From GWF2-43-63 sp964559205 (GTDB lineage Bacteria; Bacteroidota; Bacteroidia; Bacteroidales; DTU049), in NCBI GenBank assembly GCA_964559205.1, contig CAZLHV010000161.1, positions 1 to 7,487 on the forward strand: a stretch of DNA of 7,487 nucleotides, read 5' to 3'. This document shows, in pieces, positions 1 to 6,233 of this stretch. Each line of letters starts with the position of its first letter. Position 1 is the first letter of the stretch. The notes under the pieces were generated by a model. That model was not told the DNA's origin, did no database searches, and saw nothing but the letters and a program-made list of their open reading frames with translations. Made by a program: the position numbers and the translations under genes.

Positions 1-560
1 ATGAGTTCCGGAAAATTTTCATCACGCAGGAAATCACCGACTGGAGCATGCTGAAACTGAAAAATGGAGGTCCCATCAGTCTGTTTACACGCAGCGATGC
101 GTGCGGAGCAGCCGAAATGTGGGCGAAATTTCTCGATGGTGCGCAGGAAGACCTCAAAGGAATTGGTGTTTTTGGGGATCCGGGCATTGCCGATGCCGTT
201 AAAAACGATGTAAAGGGCGTTGGATACAATAATATTATTTATGCATATGATTTCAAAACAGGTCAGATTCAGGATGGCATTGGTGTAATTCCCATCGACA
301 TCAACGCCAACGGAAAAATTGATCCGGAAGAAGACCTGTACAGCAACATGAAACTGCTGACTACCGCGATCCGTGACGGAAAATTCCCGGAACCGCCGGC
401 CCGCCCGCTGTATTTCATCTGCAAGGGTAAACCTGATAACGAACTGATTCTTGCGTTTTTACGCTTCGTGCTTACCAAAGGACAACAGTGGGTCGAAGAA
501 AGCGGTTATGTGAAATTACCCGATAATGTTGTTGCCACTGAATTAAAGAAACTCGACTGA
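1..560 (+). CDS. pstS: Phosphate ABC transporter substrate-binding protein PstS (3' part)
   Basis: Periplasmic phosphate-binding component of the high-affinity Pst importer, which hands phosphate to PstC/PstA. The 5' end lies outside the window. The frame is open from base 3 (reading EFRKIFITQEITDW), so the ATG at 48 is an internal methionine and not the start. About 185 C-terminal residues are present, and the signal peptide is missing. The segment TRSDACGAAEMWA, followed by GVFGDPG and GYNNI, fits the PstS branch with a DACGAAE signature rather than the classic E. coli RSDGSGT form. Bases 297-332 encode DINANGKIDPEE, which fits an EF-hand/dockerin calcium loop (D1, N3, N5, I8, D9, E12). The TGA overlaps the pstC ATG by one base, as expected for translationally coupled operon genes. 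Identity is firm from both sequence and gene order. Calcium binding is inferred only. Confidence 0.93.
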   Translation, partial: EFRKIFITQEITDWSMLKLKNGGPISLFTRSDACGAAEMWAKFLDGAQEDLKGIGVFGDPGIADAVKNDVKGVGYNNIIYAYDFKTGQIQDGIGVIPIDINANGKIDPEEDLYSNMKLLTTAIRDGKFPEPPARPLYFICKGKPDNELILAFLRFVLTKGQQWVEESGYVKLPDNVVATELKKLD

Positions 561-1465
561 TGTTCATTTCACGAAGGGCACGCGATTATGCCGGCGGCTC
601 ATGGATGGTGCTGGCCAAAACCATTGTGATCCTTGTGCCGCTCATCATGCTGATGGTGTTGGTGATAAAATCACTGCCGCTGCTGTCCGACAACGGATTT
701 CTGCAGCTCATTTCGGGCAGTGAATGGAAACCGACCGGCGGCAGCTTCGGATTCAAACCTTTTATTGCCGGAACCTTGGTGGTTTCATTACTCGCCATCA
801 TCATTTCAGCGCCAGTATGTGTGCTGGCTGCCATCTATTTGTCAGAATATGCCCCAAAGCGTATTTTACGAATGATGCAACCGGTGGTCGATATTCTGGC
901 CGGCATTCCTTCGGTGGTCTATGGCGTATGGGGAATTTTATTCATCGTGCCTTTTGTCCGGAATGTTGTGGCTCCGGCGCTGGGAACCGAAAGTACCGGA
1001 TATTCGGTTCTGGCTGGTGGTCTGGTGCTGGCGGTGATGGTCATCCCGATCATTTTGAATATTTTACTCGAACTGTTTGCCACCGTGCCCCGTGAACTCC
1101 GCGAAGCGGCTTTCTCTATGGGAACCACAAGGTGGGAAATGGTGAAAATGACCGTGCTGCGTAAAACCGGTGCAGGCATTCTATCAGCCATCGGACTGGG
1201 ATGGGCACGCGCCATTGGCGAAACCATTGCCGTAATGATGGTGGTGGGAAACACCATTGTGGTGCCCGATTCCATTGTAAGCCCTGCCTATCCGCTGCCG
1301 GCACTTATCGCCAACAATTATGGTGAAATGATGAGCATCCCGATGTACGACAGCGCTCTGATGTTTGCTGCGCTGATTCTGCTTTTTATTACGGTGGTCT
1401 TCAACATTCTCATGCGGATGCTTATCAGACGTTTTACCCTTAAAACCGGCAGCCATGAGATTTAA
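560..1465 (+). CDS. pstC: Phosphate ABC transporter permease PstC
   Basis: Inner-membrane permease that pairs with PstA to form the phosphate channel. The protein has 301 residues, about the usual length, with roughly six hydrophobic segments near residues 18-38, 69-96, 112-132, 149-173, 206-230 and 266-288. The Pst-type motif DILAGIPSVVYG is at 111-122. The EAA loop that docks on the ATPase is at 178-200, with E182-A183-A184 and G188, and is followed by GWARAIGETIAVM, typical of PstC. The ATG is chosen because it overlaps the pstS stop (TGATG). The 3' end overlaps pstA by 11 bases. The order S-C-A-B separates it from PstA, which has the same fold. No frameshift or missing motif was seen. Confidence 0.96.
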   Translation: MFISRRARDYAGGSWMVLAKTIVILVPLIMLMVLVIKSLPLLSDNGFLQLISGSEWKPTGGSFGFKPFIAGTLVVSLLAIIISAPVCVLAAIYLSEYAPKRILRMMQPVVDILAGIPSVVYGVWGILFIVPFVRNVVAPALGTESTGYSVLAGGLVLAVMVIPIILNILLELFATVPRELREAAFSMGTTRWEMVKMTVLRKTGAGILSAIGLGWARAIGETIAVMMVVGNTIVVPDSIVSPAYPLPALIANNYGEMMSIPMYDSALMFAALILLFITVVFNILMRMLIRRFTLKTGSHEI

Positions 1466-2300
1466 ACGATTTGAAGAGGGAGTGATGATCTTTCTCATGG
1501 TCGTAGCTACACTCACCATCGCTGCAGCGCTTGGTTCCATCTTATATTCGGTGGTGAGCAAGGGTTTGCAGTATCTCACATGGGACATGATCACTTCTTT
1601 GCCAAAGGGAGGATATTATTTTGGAAAAGAGGGTGGGGTATTCAATGCCATCATTGGCTCAATCTATCTCGCTGTGGGTGCAACCATACTGGCCCTGTTC
1701 ATTTCTGTTCCGGTGGCTCTGTATATGAATGTTTTTCTGCGACAGGGTGGTCGAGCGGTGCGTGCCATGCGCTTTTTTCTCGATGTGCTTTGGGGAATTC
1801 CGTCCATTGTTTATGGTGCCTTCGGATTTACTGTGATGGTGGCACTCGGCATCCGCACTTCGTTGCTTGCCGGAATCATAACGGTGGGGCTTTTTGTCGC
1901 ACCCATCCTGATCCGTGCCATGGACGAAGTATTGCAACGGGTTCCCAATGGCATTCGCGAAGCTGCTTACAGCATGGGTTGTACAAAAACCGAAACGGCT
2001 TTCAGATTTTTTATGCGTAAAGCTGCTCCCGGTATTGTGACAGCCATTTTACTTTCTTTCGGACGCGCCATTGGCGATGCAGCGGTGGTGTTGCTCACTA
2101 CCGGCTACACCGATTATATTCCTGAGTCGCTCGGACAACAGGTGGCCACATTGCCACTGGCGATTTTCTTTCAGCTGGGTTCGCCTGTGCCTGAGGTACA
2201 GGGCCGGGCCTATGCGGCAGCGCTCATTTTAACCCTGCTGATTTTGTTCATCAGCCTTGCTGCACGTCTCTTTTCGCACATCTATCAGAAAAACAAGTAG
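1455..2300 (+). CDS. pstA: Phosphate ABC transporter permease PstA
   Basis: Second inner-membrane permease of the phosphate importer. The protein has 281 residues. It has an N-terminal helix at about 10-33, a periplasmic stretch, then helices near 65-93, 109-130, 135-155, 193-214 and 252-270. GIPSIVYG at 114-121 mirrors the PstC motif. The EAA loop has E169-A170-A171 and G175, and GRAIGDAAVV follows at 203-212, where PstA proteins usually carry an RAIGE-type sequence. The ATG at 1455 lies inside the 3' end of pstC, so translation is probably coupled. pstB starts three bases after the TAG. Positional and motif evidence agree. The D for E change in RAIGD is mild and not clearly functional. Confidence 0.95.
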   Translation: MRFKRFEEGVMIFLMVVATLTIAAALGSILYSVVSKGLQYLTWDMITSLPKGGYYFGKEGGVFNAIIGSIYLAVGATILALFISVPVALYMNVFLRQGGRAVRAMRFFLDVLWGIPSIVYGAFGFTVMVALGIRTSLLAGIITVGLFVAPILIRAMDEVLQRVPNGIREAAYSMGCTKTETAFRFFMRKAAPGIVTAILLSFGRAIGDAAVVLLTTGYTDYIPESLGQQVATLPLAIFFQLGSPVPEVQGRAYAAALILTLLILFISLAARLFSHIYQKNK

Positions 2301-2303
2301 TCT

Positions 2304-3068
2304 ATGAACGAACAGCCACATATCATTGATATCAGAAACCTGAATGTCTATGCCGGTGAAAGGAAATTGCTGAGCGATATAAATGCCGTGATTCCCCGCG
2401 GTACCATCACGGTCATCATGGGTCCCAGCGGCTGCGGCAAAACCACTTTGCTGCGCTCACTCAACCGACTGACGGACCTGAGCGGACTGCGCGTCAGCGG
2501 CAGCATCTATTTTCAGCAAAACGATATTCTGACGCTTCGTGGTTACAAAGTTGCCTCAATGCGGCAGCAAATGGGCCTGCTTTCACAACGTCCCTATCCG
2601 CTTCCGCTCAGCATCAGCGAAAATGTTGCCTATGCCGTCAGACTTAAAGGCGTTCGCAGTCGTGCCGAAGTACGAAAACAGGTTGAACATTATCTCACGC
2701 TTGCGTGTTTGTGGGATGAAGTGAAAGACCGCCTGCATCATTCGCCTGCCACATTGTCCATTGGACAGCAACAGCGACTGTGCCTTGCAAGAGGTCTCGC
2801 CGTCGATCCGCAGGTGATTCTGGCCGATGAACCCACCTCGGCACTTGATCCCATTTCGACCCAGGCCATCGAACAATCATTTCTACAGTTGAAAAACGAT
2901 TACACCATTATTCTGGTGAGTCACATCCTGCGTCAGGCACGCCGCATTGCCGATTATGTGTTGTTTATGTACATGGGCGAGCTCATCGAAAGTGGTCAGG
3001 CTTCCACCTTTTTCTCAAATCCGCAACACGACATGACCCGGAAGTATCTCGAGGGCGTGTTTTATTAA
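2304..3068 (+). CDS. pstB: Phosphate ABC transporter ATP-binding protein PstB
   Basis: Cytoplasmic ATPase that powers the Pst importer. The protein has 254 residues, normal for the family. Walker A is GPSGCGKTT at 40-48, followed by LLRSLNRL, which is characteristic of PstB. The Q-loop glutamine is Q95 in LLSQRPYP. The ABC signature is at 151-155 and reads LSIGQ where PstB normally has LSGGQ. QQQRLCLARGLAVDP follows. Walker B is VILADE at 171-176 with catalytic E176, the D-loop is SALD at 179-182, and the switch histidine is H207. The tail (YMGELIESGQ, then FSNPQ) is PstB-like. All catalytic residues are present, so the enzyme should be active despite the signature change. It starts three bases after pstA, and no phoU follows. 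Confidence 0.95.
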   Translation: MNEQPHIIDIRNLNVYAGERKLLSDINAVIPRGTITVIMGPSGCGKTTLLRSLNRLTDLSGLRVSGSIYFQQNDILTLRGYKVASMRQQMGLLSQRPYPLPLSISENVAYAVRLKGVRSRAEVRKQVEHYLTLACLWDEVKDRLHHSPATLSIGQQQRLCLARGLAVDPQVILADEPTSALDPISTQAIEQSFLQLKNDYTIILVSHILRQARRIADYVLFMYMGELIESGQASTFFSNPQHDMTRKYLEGVFY

Positions 3069-3076
3069 AATAAGCC

Positions 3077-3092
3077 GGGCTTTGCAAAGTCC
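3077..3092 (+). other. Short hairpin in the pstB-porin gap
   Basis: GGGCTT-TGCA-AAGTCC forms a 6-bp stem including one G-T pair, just after pstB. No clear T-run follows, so it is a poor intrinsic terminator. It could be an mRNA-stability or attenuation hairpin between the transporter genes and the barrel gene. The 60-base gap has no TAnnTTTG promoter, so read-through from pst is plausible. Confidence 0.3.
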
Positions 3093-3128
3093 TTGTGTCA
3101 ATCATCTTGTTTTTTCAAATTCAGAACC

Positions 3129-4382
3129 ATGAAAAAAATATTCATTCTTGCATCATTCATGTGCCTGTCCATCGTTGCCATGGGCCAAAGCTTTGAACTG
3201 ACGGGCGAGTTTCGTTTCCGCCCGGAATTCCGAAACGGCTACAAACAACTGCCCGACAGCAGTACAAGTCCGGCGGCCTTTGTTTCTCAGCGAAACAGAA
3301 TCGGAATGCACTATTTTAACAATGGATATGAGGCGCAGCTCACTTTTCAGGAAGGCCGCGTTTGGGGCGATCAACTGCTTAAAAGCGGTAAATCAACCAT
3401 GGGGGTGCTTGAATCGTGGATCAGCATTCCGCTCTGCGATTCGGCCAGGTTAAAAGCAGGTCGTCAGAAAATTGTTTTTGGGAATCACAGGTTTTTCAGC
3501 GACAACAACTGGTCGCAAACGGCACAGGTTCACGATGCAGCACTGTTTGAATGGAAATCGGGAAACAAAAAACTGACGGTGGCGCAGGCTTTTAATCAGA
3601 AAGCCGAAAATGTGTTTGGAACCGACTACCTGAACAATGCTGCTGAGATTAAGGATAATTACAAAACGCTGACCATTGTACGCTTTGAGCAAAAGTTAGG
3701 CTCGTTTGGACTAGCTGTTATGGGATATGCCGACGGTTTTCAGGACCTGAACGGAAAAGCATTGTATGTGCGAAGCACGCAGGGCGCTGAAATTAAGTTC
3801 AGCAGCGGAAAATGGATGCTTTCTGGCATGGGATATTACCAAACCGGACATCACATTACAGGTGCCGAAGTGTCGGCATGGTTTGCTGCCGCTGAGGCAG
3901 GATATAAGACCGAAAAACTGACAGTCACCGCAGGTGCTGAAATGATGAGTGGAAACGACATTCAAAGCGAAAGCTATGAGCAGTTTATTCCGCAATATGC
4001 CTCAAATCATACGTTTGCCGGTTATATGGACTATTTTACCAATTTTGCGACACATACCGGAGGCACGGGTTTCACCGATTTGTATCTGAAAGGACTTTAC
4101 ACGCATTCAAAAAAGCACTCCTTCGGACTCGATTATCATTATTTCGCCACGCAGCAAACCACCATTACGGGCGGAGCCAGCATTGATCCGTTTCTGGCGC
4201 ATGAAGTCGATTTCACATGGAAAGTTGCCATGACAAAGGAACTCTCGTTCACACTGGGTTATTCCTTGCTCAGCTCAGGTGCAACCCTCGAACTCATTCA
4301 GGCAAAAACAAATCCATCCATTGCCCATTGGGCCTATATTTGCCTTGAATTCAAACCGCTTTTCTTTTCGGTGAAAAAGTAG
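3129..4382 (+). CDS. Outer-membrane beta-barrel porin, alginate-export (Alginate_exp) type
   Basis: Predicted outer-membrane channel of 417 residues. The ATG at 3129 begins a clear signal peptide (MKKIFILAS, hydrophobic to about residue 18, AMGQ near the cleavage site), so the TTG at 3093, which would add 12 residues, is rejected. The mature protein alternates polar and hydrophobic residues like a beta-barrel. Recognisable family segments are GRQKIVFGNHRFF at 111-123 followed by NWSQTAQVHDAA at 127-138, FAGYMDYF at 296-303 with DLYLKGLY after it, and AHEVDFTWKVAM then SFTLGYSLL near the C-terminus. Members include alginate and other anion or sugar export and uptake porins, so substrate cannot be assigned from family alone. 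It lies 60 bases after pstB on the same strand, which suggests an outer-membrane partner for phosphate uptake; this is inference. It is not recognisably of the OprP/OprO phosphate-porin type. Confidence 0.8.
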   Translation: MKKIFILASFMCLSIVAMGQSFELTGEFRFRPEFRNGYKQLPDSSTSPAAFVSQRNRIGMHYFNNGYEAQLTFQEGRVWGDQLLKSGKSTMGVLESWISIPLCDSARLKAGRQKIVFGNHRFFSDNNWSQTAQVHDAALFEWKSGNKKLTVAQAFNQKAENVFGTDYLNNAAEIKDNYKTLTIVRFEQKLGSFGLAVMGYADGFQDLNGKALYVRSTQGAEIKFSSGKWMLSGMGYYQTGHHITGAEVSAWFAAAEAGYKTEKLTVTAGAEMMSGNDIQSESYEQFIPQYASNHTFAGYMDYFTNFATHTGGTGFTDLYLKGLYTHSKKHSFGLDYHYFATQQTTITGGASIDPFLAHEVDFTWKVAMTKELSFTLGYSLLSSGATLELIQAKTNPSIAHWAYICLEFKPLFFSVKK

Positions 4383-4543
4383 GGGAGACATGGTGTTTCA
4401 GGCCGCGGAGTGCTGATTAGCTGATAGCGATGCTTCACGATTATTGTATGTGATTTTTCAGGTTATTTAATTGAGTATGAACTCAAAATACAAATACGAT
4501 TTCGTGGTTTGTAAAACGAATGAATATGTTCAATGACAACACC
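4383..4543. other. Convergent intergenic region with a short hairpin
   Basis: Gap between the converging porin and lipoprotein genes, where the sequence turns AT-rich. TTGAGT-ATGA-ACTCAA at 4471-4486 is a perfect 6-bp stem with a 4-base loop. Neither side has a strong T-run, so terminator function for either gene is uncertain. No gene, promoter match or longer repeat was seen. Confidence 0.35.
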
Positions 4544-5116
4544 TCACCCTGTTTGTATTGGTGTGTTATTTCGCTTAATAAAATATATCCTCAAAAGAGA
4601 ATTTTTGGTATTACAGTCGATACGGTTGTTCCTGATTGCTCTTTCATTCTTCGAAGAATCGTGACTGAGTTTTACGAAATCACACATTCTGCTTTTATTG
4701 TTATCATCACCTATGCTGAAAAGTCTTAGCCTGTTACGTTTGATTTTATATTGCTGACTTAAGTATTCGCAAGTGTAAACATGCCGCATGTTTTTAACCT
4801 TTTCAAATGGCGGCGTTGTGTCATTTTTCAATATCGAGTCTGGTTCTATATATACATATTTTTGAACTGTGCTGTCAAATGAAATATGCTTGTCAATAAA
4901 TGGCGTAAGCACTAAATATTTTCCTGATTGAATATACGTGCCTTTTATTGTGATGCCCGCACCAATTTCAGGATTGATTATTTCCGTGAATGTACTATCG
5001 GTGTGGATCATTAATTCAGTACAATTCCATTCACATTGAACATAATGACCGGTAAAATCAACCGATTTACATGAATAAAGGACAATTGAAAATATGATCA
5101 ATATTGTTTTGCTCAT
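4544..5116 (-). CDS. Hypothetical lipoprotein, lipocalin-like beta-rich
   Basis: A protein of 190 residues with a lipoprotein signal peptide: MSKTILIIFSIVLYSC, with lipobox L13-Y14-S15 and lipidated C16. It should be anchored to a membrane on the periplasmic side. The residues after the cysteine (KSVD) are not a clear acidic export signal, so surface exposure is not supported. Residues 20-110 look beta-rich, with D40-S-T-F43, I51-G52, G59-T-Y61 and G65, a pattern common in small lipocalin-like Bacteroidota lipoproteins. The last 40 or so residues are Asn-, Lys- and Arg-rich and look less structured. No Shine-Dalgarno is visible, and the start lies about 10 bases from a structured element. The function is not recognised. 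The reading frame overlapping it on the + strand (4520-4729) is a shadow. Confidence 0.7.
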   Translation of the reverse strand: MSKTILIIFSIVLYSCKSVDFTGHYVQCEWNCTELMIHTDSTFTEIINPEIGAGITIKGTYIQSGKYLVLTPFIDKHISFDSTVQKYVYIEPDSILKNDTTPPFEKVKNMRHVYTCEYLSQQYKIKRNRLRLFSIGDDNNKSRMCDFVKLSHDSSKNERAIRNNRIDCNTKNSLLRIYFIKRNNTPIQTG

Positions 5117-5125
5117 TGTAATCAG

Positions 5126-5291
5126 TGTTGGCGGTCTATGGTATGGATTAGTGCTTGCTTTCGCGTATTGCAGATTTTGTCAGGTTGAAGTTTCATTGCC
5201 TTGCGCGTCTTGCATCTCGAACGTTTTCAAAACCGAAGCACTAAGTTACAATAAATCGCTGAATCGCCAGTTTTGGGTAGGTGCTGTTGGC
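5126..5291. repeat. Structured ~165-base intergenic element with nested inverted repeats
   Basis: TGTTGGC occurs at both ends (5126-5132 and 5285-5291). Inside, TGGCG at 5129-5133 pairs with CGCCA at 5265-5269, and TTAGTGCTT at 5148-5156 pairs perfectly with AAGCACTAA at 5236-5244. The palindrome GTTTTCAAAAC lies just inside the right arm. The arms are separated by unpaired bases, giving a long bulged stem. It sits directly before the lipoprotein start on the - strand. It could be a recombination site resembling an integron attC, a dispersed repeat or a structured 5' leader. It lacks the consensus RYYYAAC/GTTRRRY pair, so attC is not claimed. Confidence 0.4.
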
Positions 5292-5341
5292 TAAGTGGTT
5301 CTTAATTATTTTCATCGTCTTTGTGTACGATTGATTTGTCG

Positions 5342-5438
5342 CTACCCCCCTCTTCATTATGTCAATGCTAAAATAGATATTTCCTCTTATTTGTGACTTA
5401 AAGGTGCGCAATACAATCGCGCACCAGCAGGGGGGTAG
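5342..5438. repeat. Perfect 10-base inverted repeat enclosing a hairpin (REP/MITE-like)
   Basis: CTACCCCCCT at 5342-5351 and AGGGGGGTAG at 5429-5438 are exact reverse complements and bound a 97-base unit. Near the right arm, inside the unit, lies a second perfect stem at 5403-5425. Paired C/G runs with a GTAG edge beside a hairpin recall REP-type elements mobilised by IS200/IS605-related (RAYT) enzymes, but no transposase gene is in the window. A G-run of six also offers quadruplex or slippage potential. This unit lies between the membrane-protein gene and the structured element at 5126-5291. Confidence 0.5.
5403..5425. other. Strong 7-bp hairpin
   Basis: GGTGCGC, a 9-base loop AATACAATC, then GCGCACC: a perfect GC-rich stem in otherwise AT-rich DNA. 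It lies 38 bases past the stop of the - strand membrane-protein gene, where a terminator would be expected. On that strand the stem is followed by TTTAAGTC, a weak T-run. It may therefore be a terminator or the stem of the REP-like unit that contains it. Confidence 0.5.
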
Positions 5439-5462
5439 TTGTTGGTTCATTGTTTTCACTTG

Positions 5463-6083
5463 TTATGGGTGGTTTCCTCTATTGTCAATTACTAGTCCAA
5501 AAACAGTGGCATTCTCTTTCACATTTCCATTTTCATCTATCTGATAAACACATTTTTCAGACTCTGTTTGGGCAGAATATTCAAGAGGTTTTGATCGTAT
5601 TTCAAGTCTGTTTGTATGTACGTTGTTAAGATTGTTTCTGTCAAGAGTGATTACATTTCCATTTATTTCATATTCTCCATATGTGTAATTATTAATCCCA
5701 ATTGCTGAATTATCATAGATGTATGTTCCATCTGTCTTGAAATCAATTTCAATTCTGTTTAGATCGCCATGATATAGTATTCGAACAAGTGTCGGCTTAT
5801 TAAAATTTGAGTTTATTTGAGCATTCCACACCCAAATTGTAGTTGCAAAAACTACTGCTATTAAAATTGGTATGAGTGAAACGATCTTCTTCTCAGATAG
5901 GTAATGTTTTAAGTCGGTTAATAATGACCAAATCAGAATTGCCAGTCCAATTATTATCAGTCCTCCATAGAATTTCAAGTTAAACATATTAGTTGAGTAC
6001 TTGAATTGGTAAGTCTTTCCAACCAATTGAAGTCCTACTATGAAAATCACATTCACTCTAATATTGTACGTCCAGTTCTTCAT
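5463..6083 (-). CDS. Hypothetical membrane protein, three helices plus beta-rich C-terminal domain
   Basis: A protein of 206 residues from the ATG at 6083 (MKNWTYNIRV). This start is preferred over the upstream TTG at 6194 because AAGGGA lies about 10 bases before it and the extra 37 residues look non-coding. Hydrophobic helices lie at about 8-21, 38-56 and 67-87, and a charged segment (SEKK) separates the second and third. Residues 88-206 are soluble and beta-rich, with D118-G-T-Y121, I128-G129, G136-E-Y138 and G142. This motif also occurs, with almost the same spacing, in the neighbouring lipoprotein. With three helices the C-terminal domain and the N-terminus face opposite sides of the membrane. 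The function is not recognised. It is AT-rich like the other - strand genes. The Fic gene ends 150 bases upstream. Confidence 0.65.
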   Translation of the reverse strand: MKNWTYNIRVNVIFIVGLQLVGKTYQFKYSTNMFNLKFYGGLIIIGLAILIWSLLTDLKHYLSEKKIVSLIPILIAVVFATTIWVWNAQINSNFNKPTLVRILYHGDLNRIEIDFKTDGTYIYDNSAIGINNYTYGEYEINGNVITLDRNNLNNVHTNRLEIRSKPLEYSAQTESEKCVYQIDENGNVKENATVFGLVIDNRGNHP

Positions 6084-6233
6084 TTTACAAATTCCCTTCA
6101 ACGTTTTCGGGCCTTGGGTTCGGTCGGTATTTTTTTGACATTTAACTTTCTTTGAAACACAACCGTGAAGCAGAACGAAAGTGAAGCTTGCCAATGTTGC
6201 GTAAGAGAAGTTTGTGGGTTGCTGTGCCTGTCA
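6084..6233. other. Intergenic spacer between the Fic and membrane-protein genes
   Basis: A 150-base gap without a supported gene. It carries a short direct repeat, GTGAAGC at 6165-6171 and 6181-6187, 16 bases apart. On the - strand AAGGGA lies about 10 bases before the ATG at 6083 and is a plausible ribosome binding site. No TAnnTTTG promoter was found, so transcription may continue from the Fic gene. Confidence 0.4.

Noticed and set aside
586..834. Antisense and alternate-frame open frames across pstC, pstA, pstB and the porin
   Set aside because: All lie inside strongly supported genes and read as shadows without start signals or family likeness.
3093..3128. Upstream TTG start for the porin
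   Set aside because: The ATG at 3129 begins a textbook signal peptide; the extra 12 residues would disrupt it.
4520..4729. A 69-codon + strand frame
   Set aside because: It is antisense to the lipoprotein gene, which has a signal peptide and lipobox; the + frame has neither support nor family likeness.
5094..5294. A 66-codon + strand frame with a hydrophobic start
   Set aside because: It lies almost wholly in the structured inverted-repeat element and overlaps the start of the better supported lipoprotein gene; it has no ribosome binding site.
5241..5459. A 72-codon - strand frame starting at GTG
   Set aside because: It runs through the C/G inverted repeat, the hairpin and part of the structured element, and its protein has no recognisable or regular character.
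6084..6194. Upstream TTG start for the membrane protein
   Set aside because: The ATG at 6083 has a ribosome binding site at proper distance and leads into the first helix; the extension looks non-coding.
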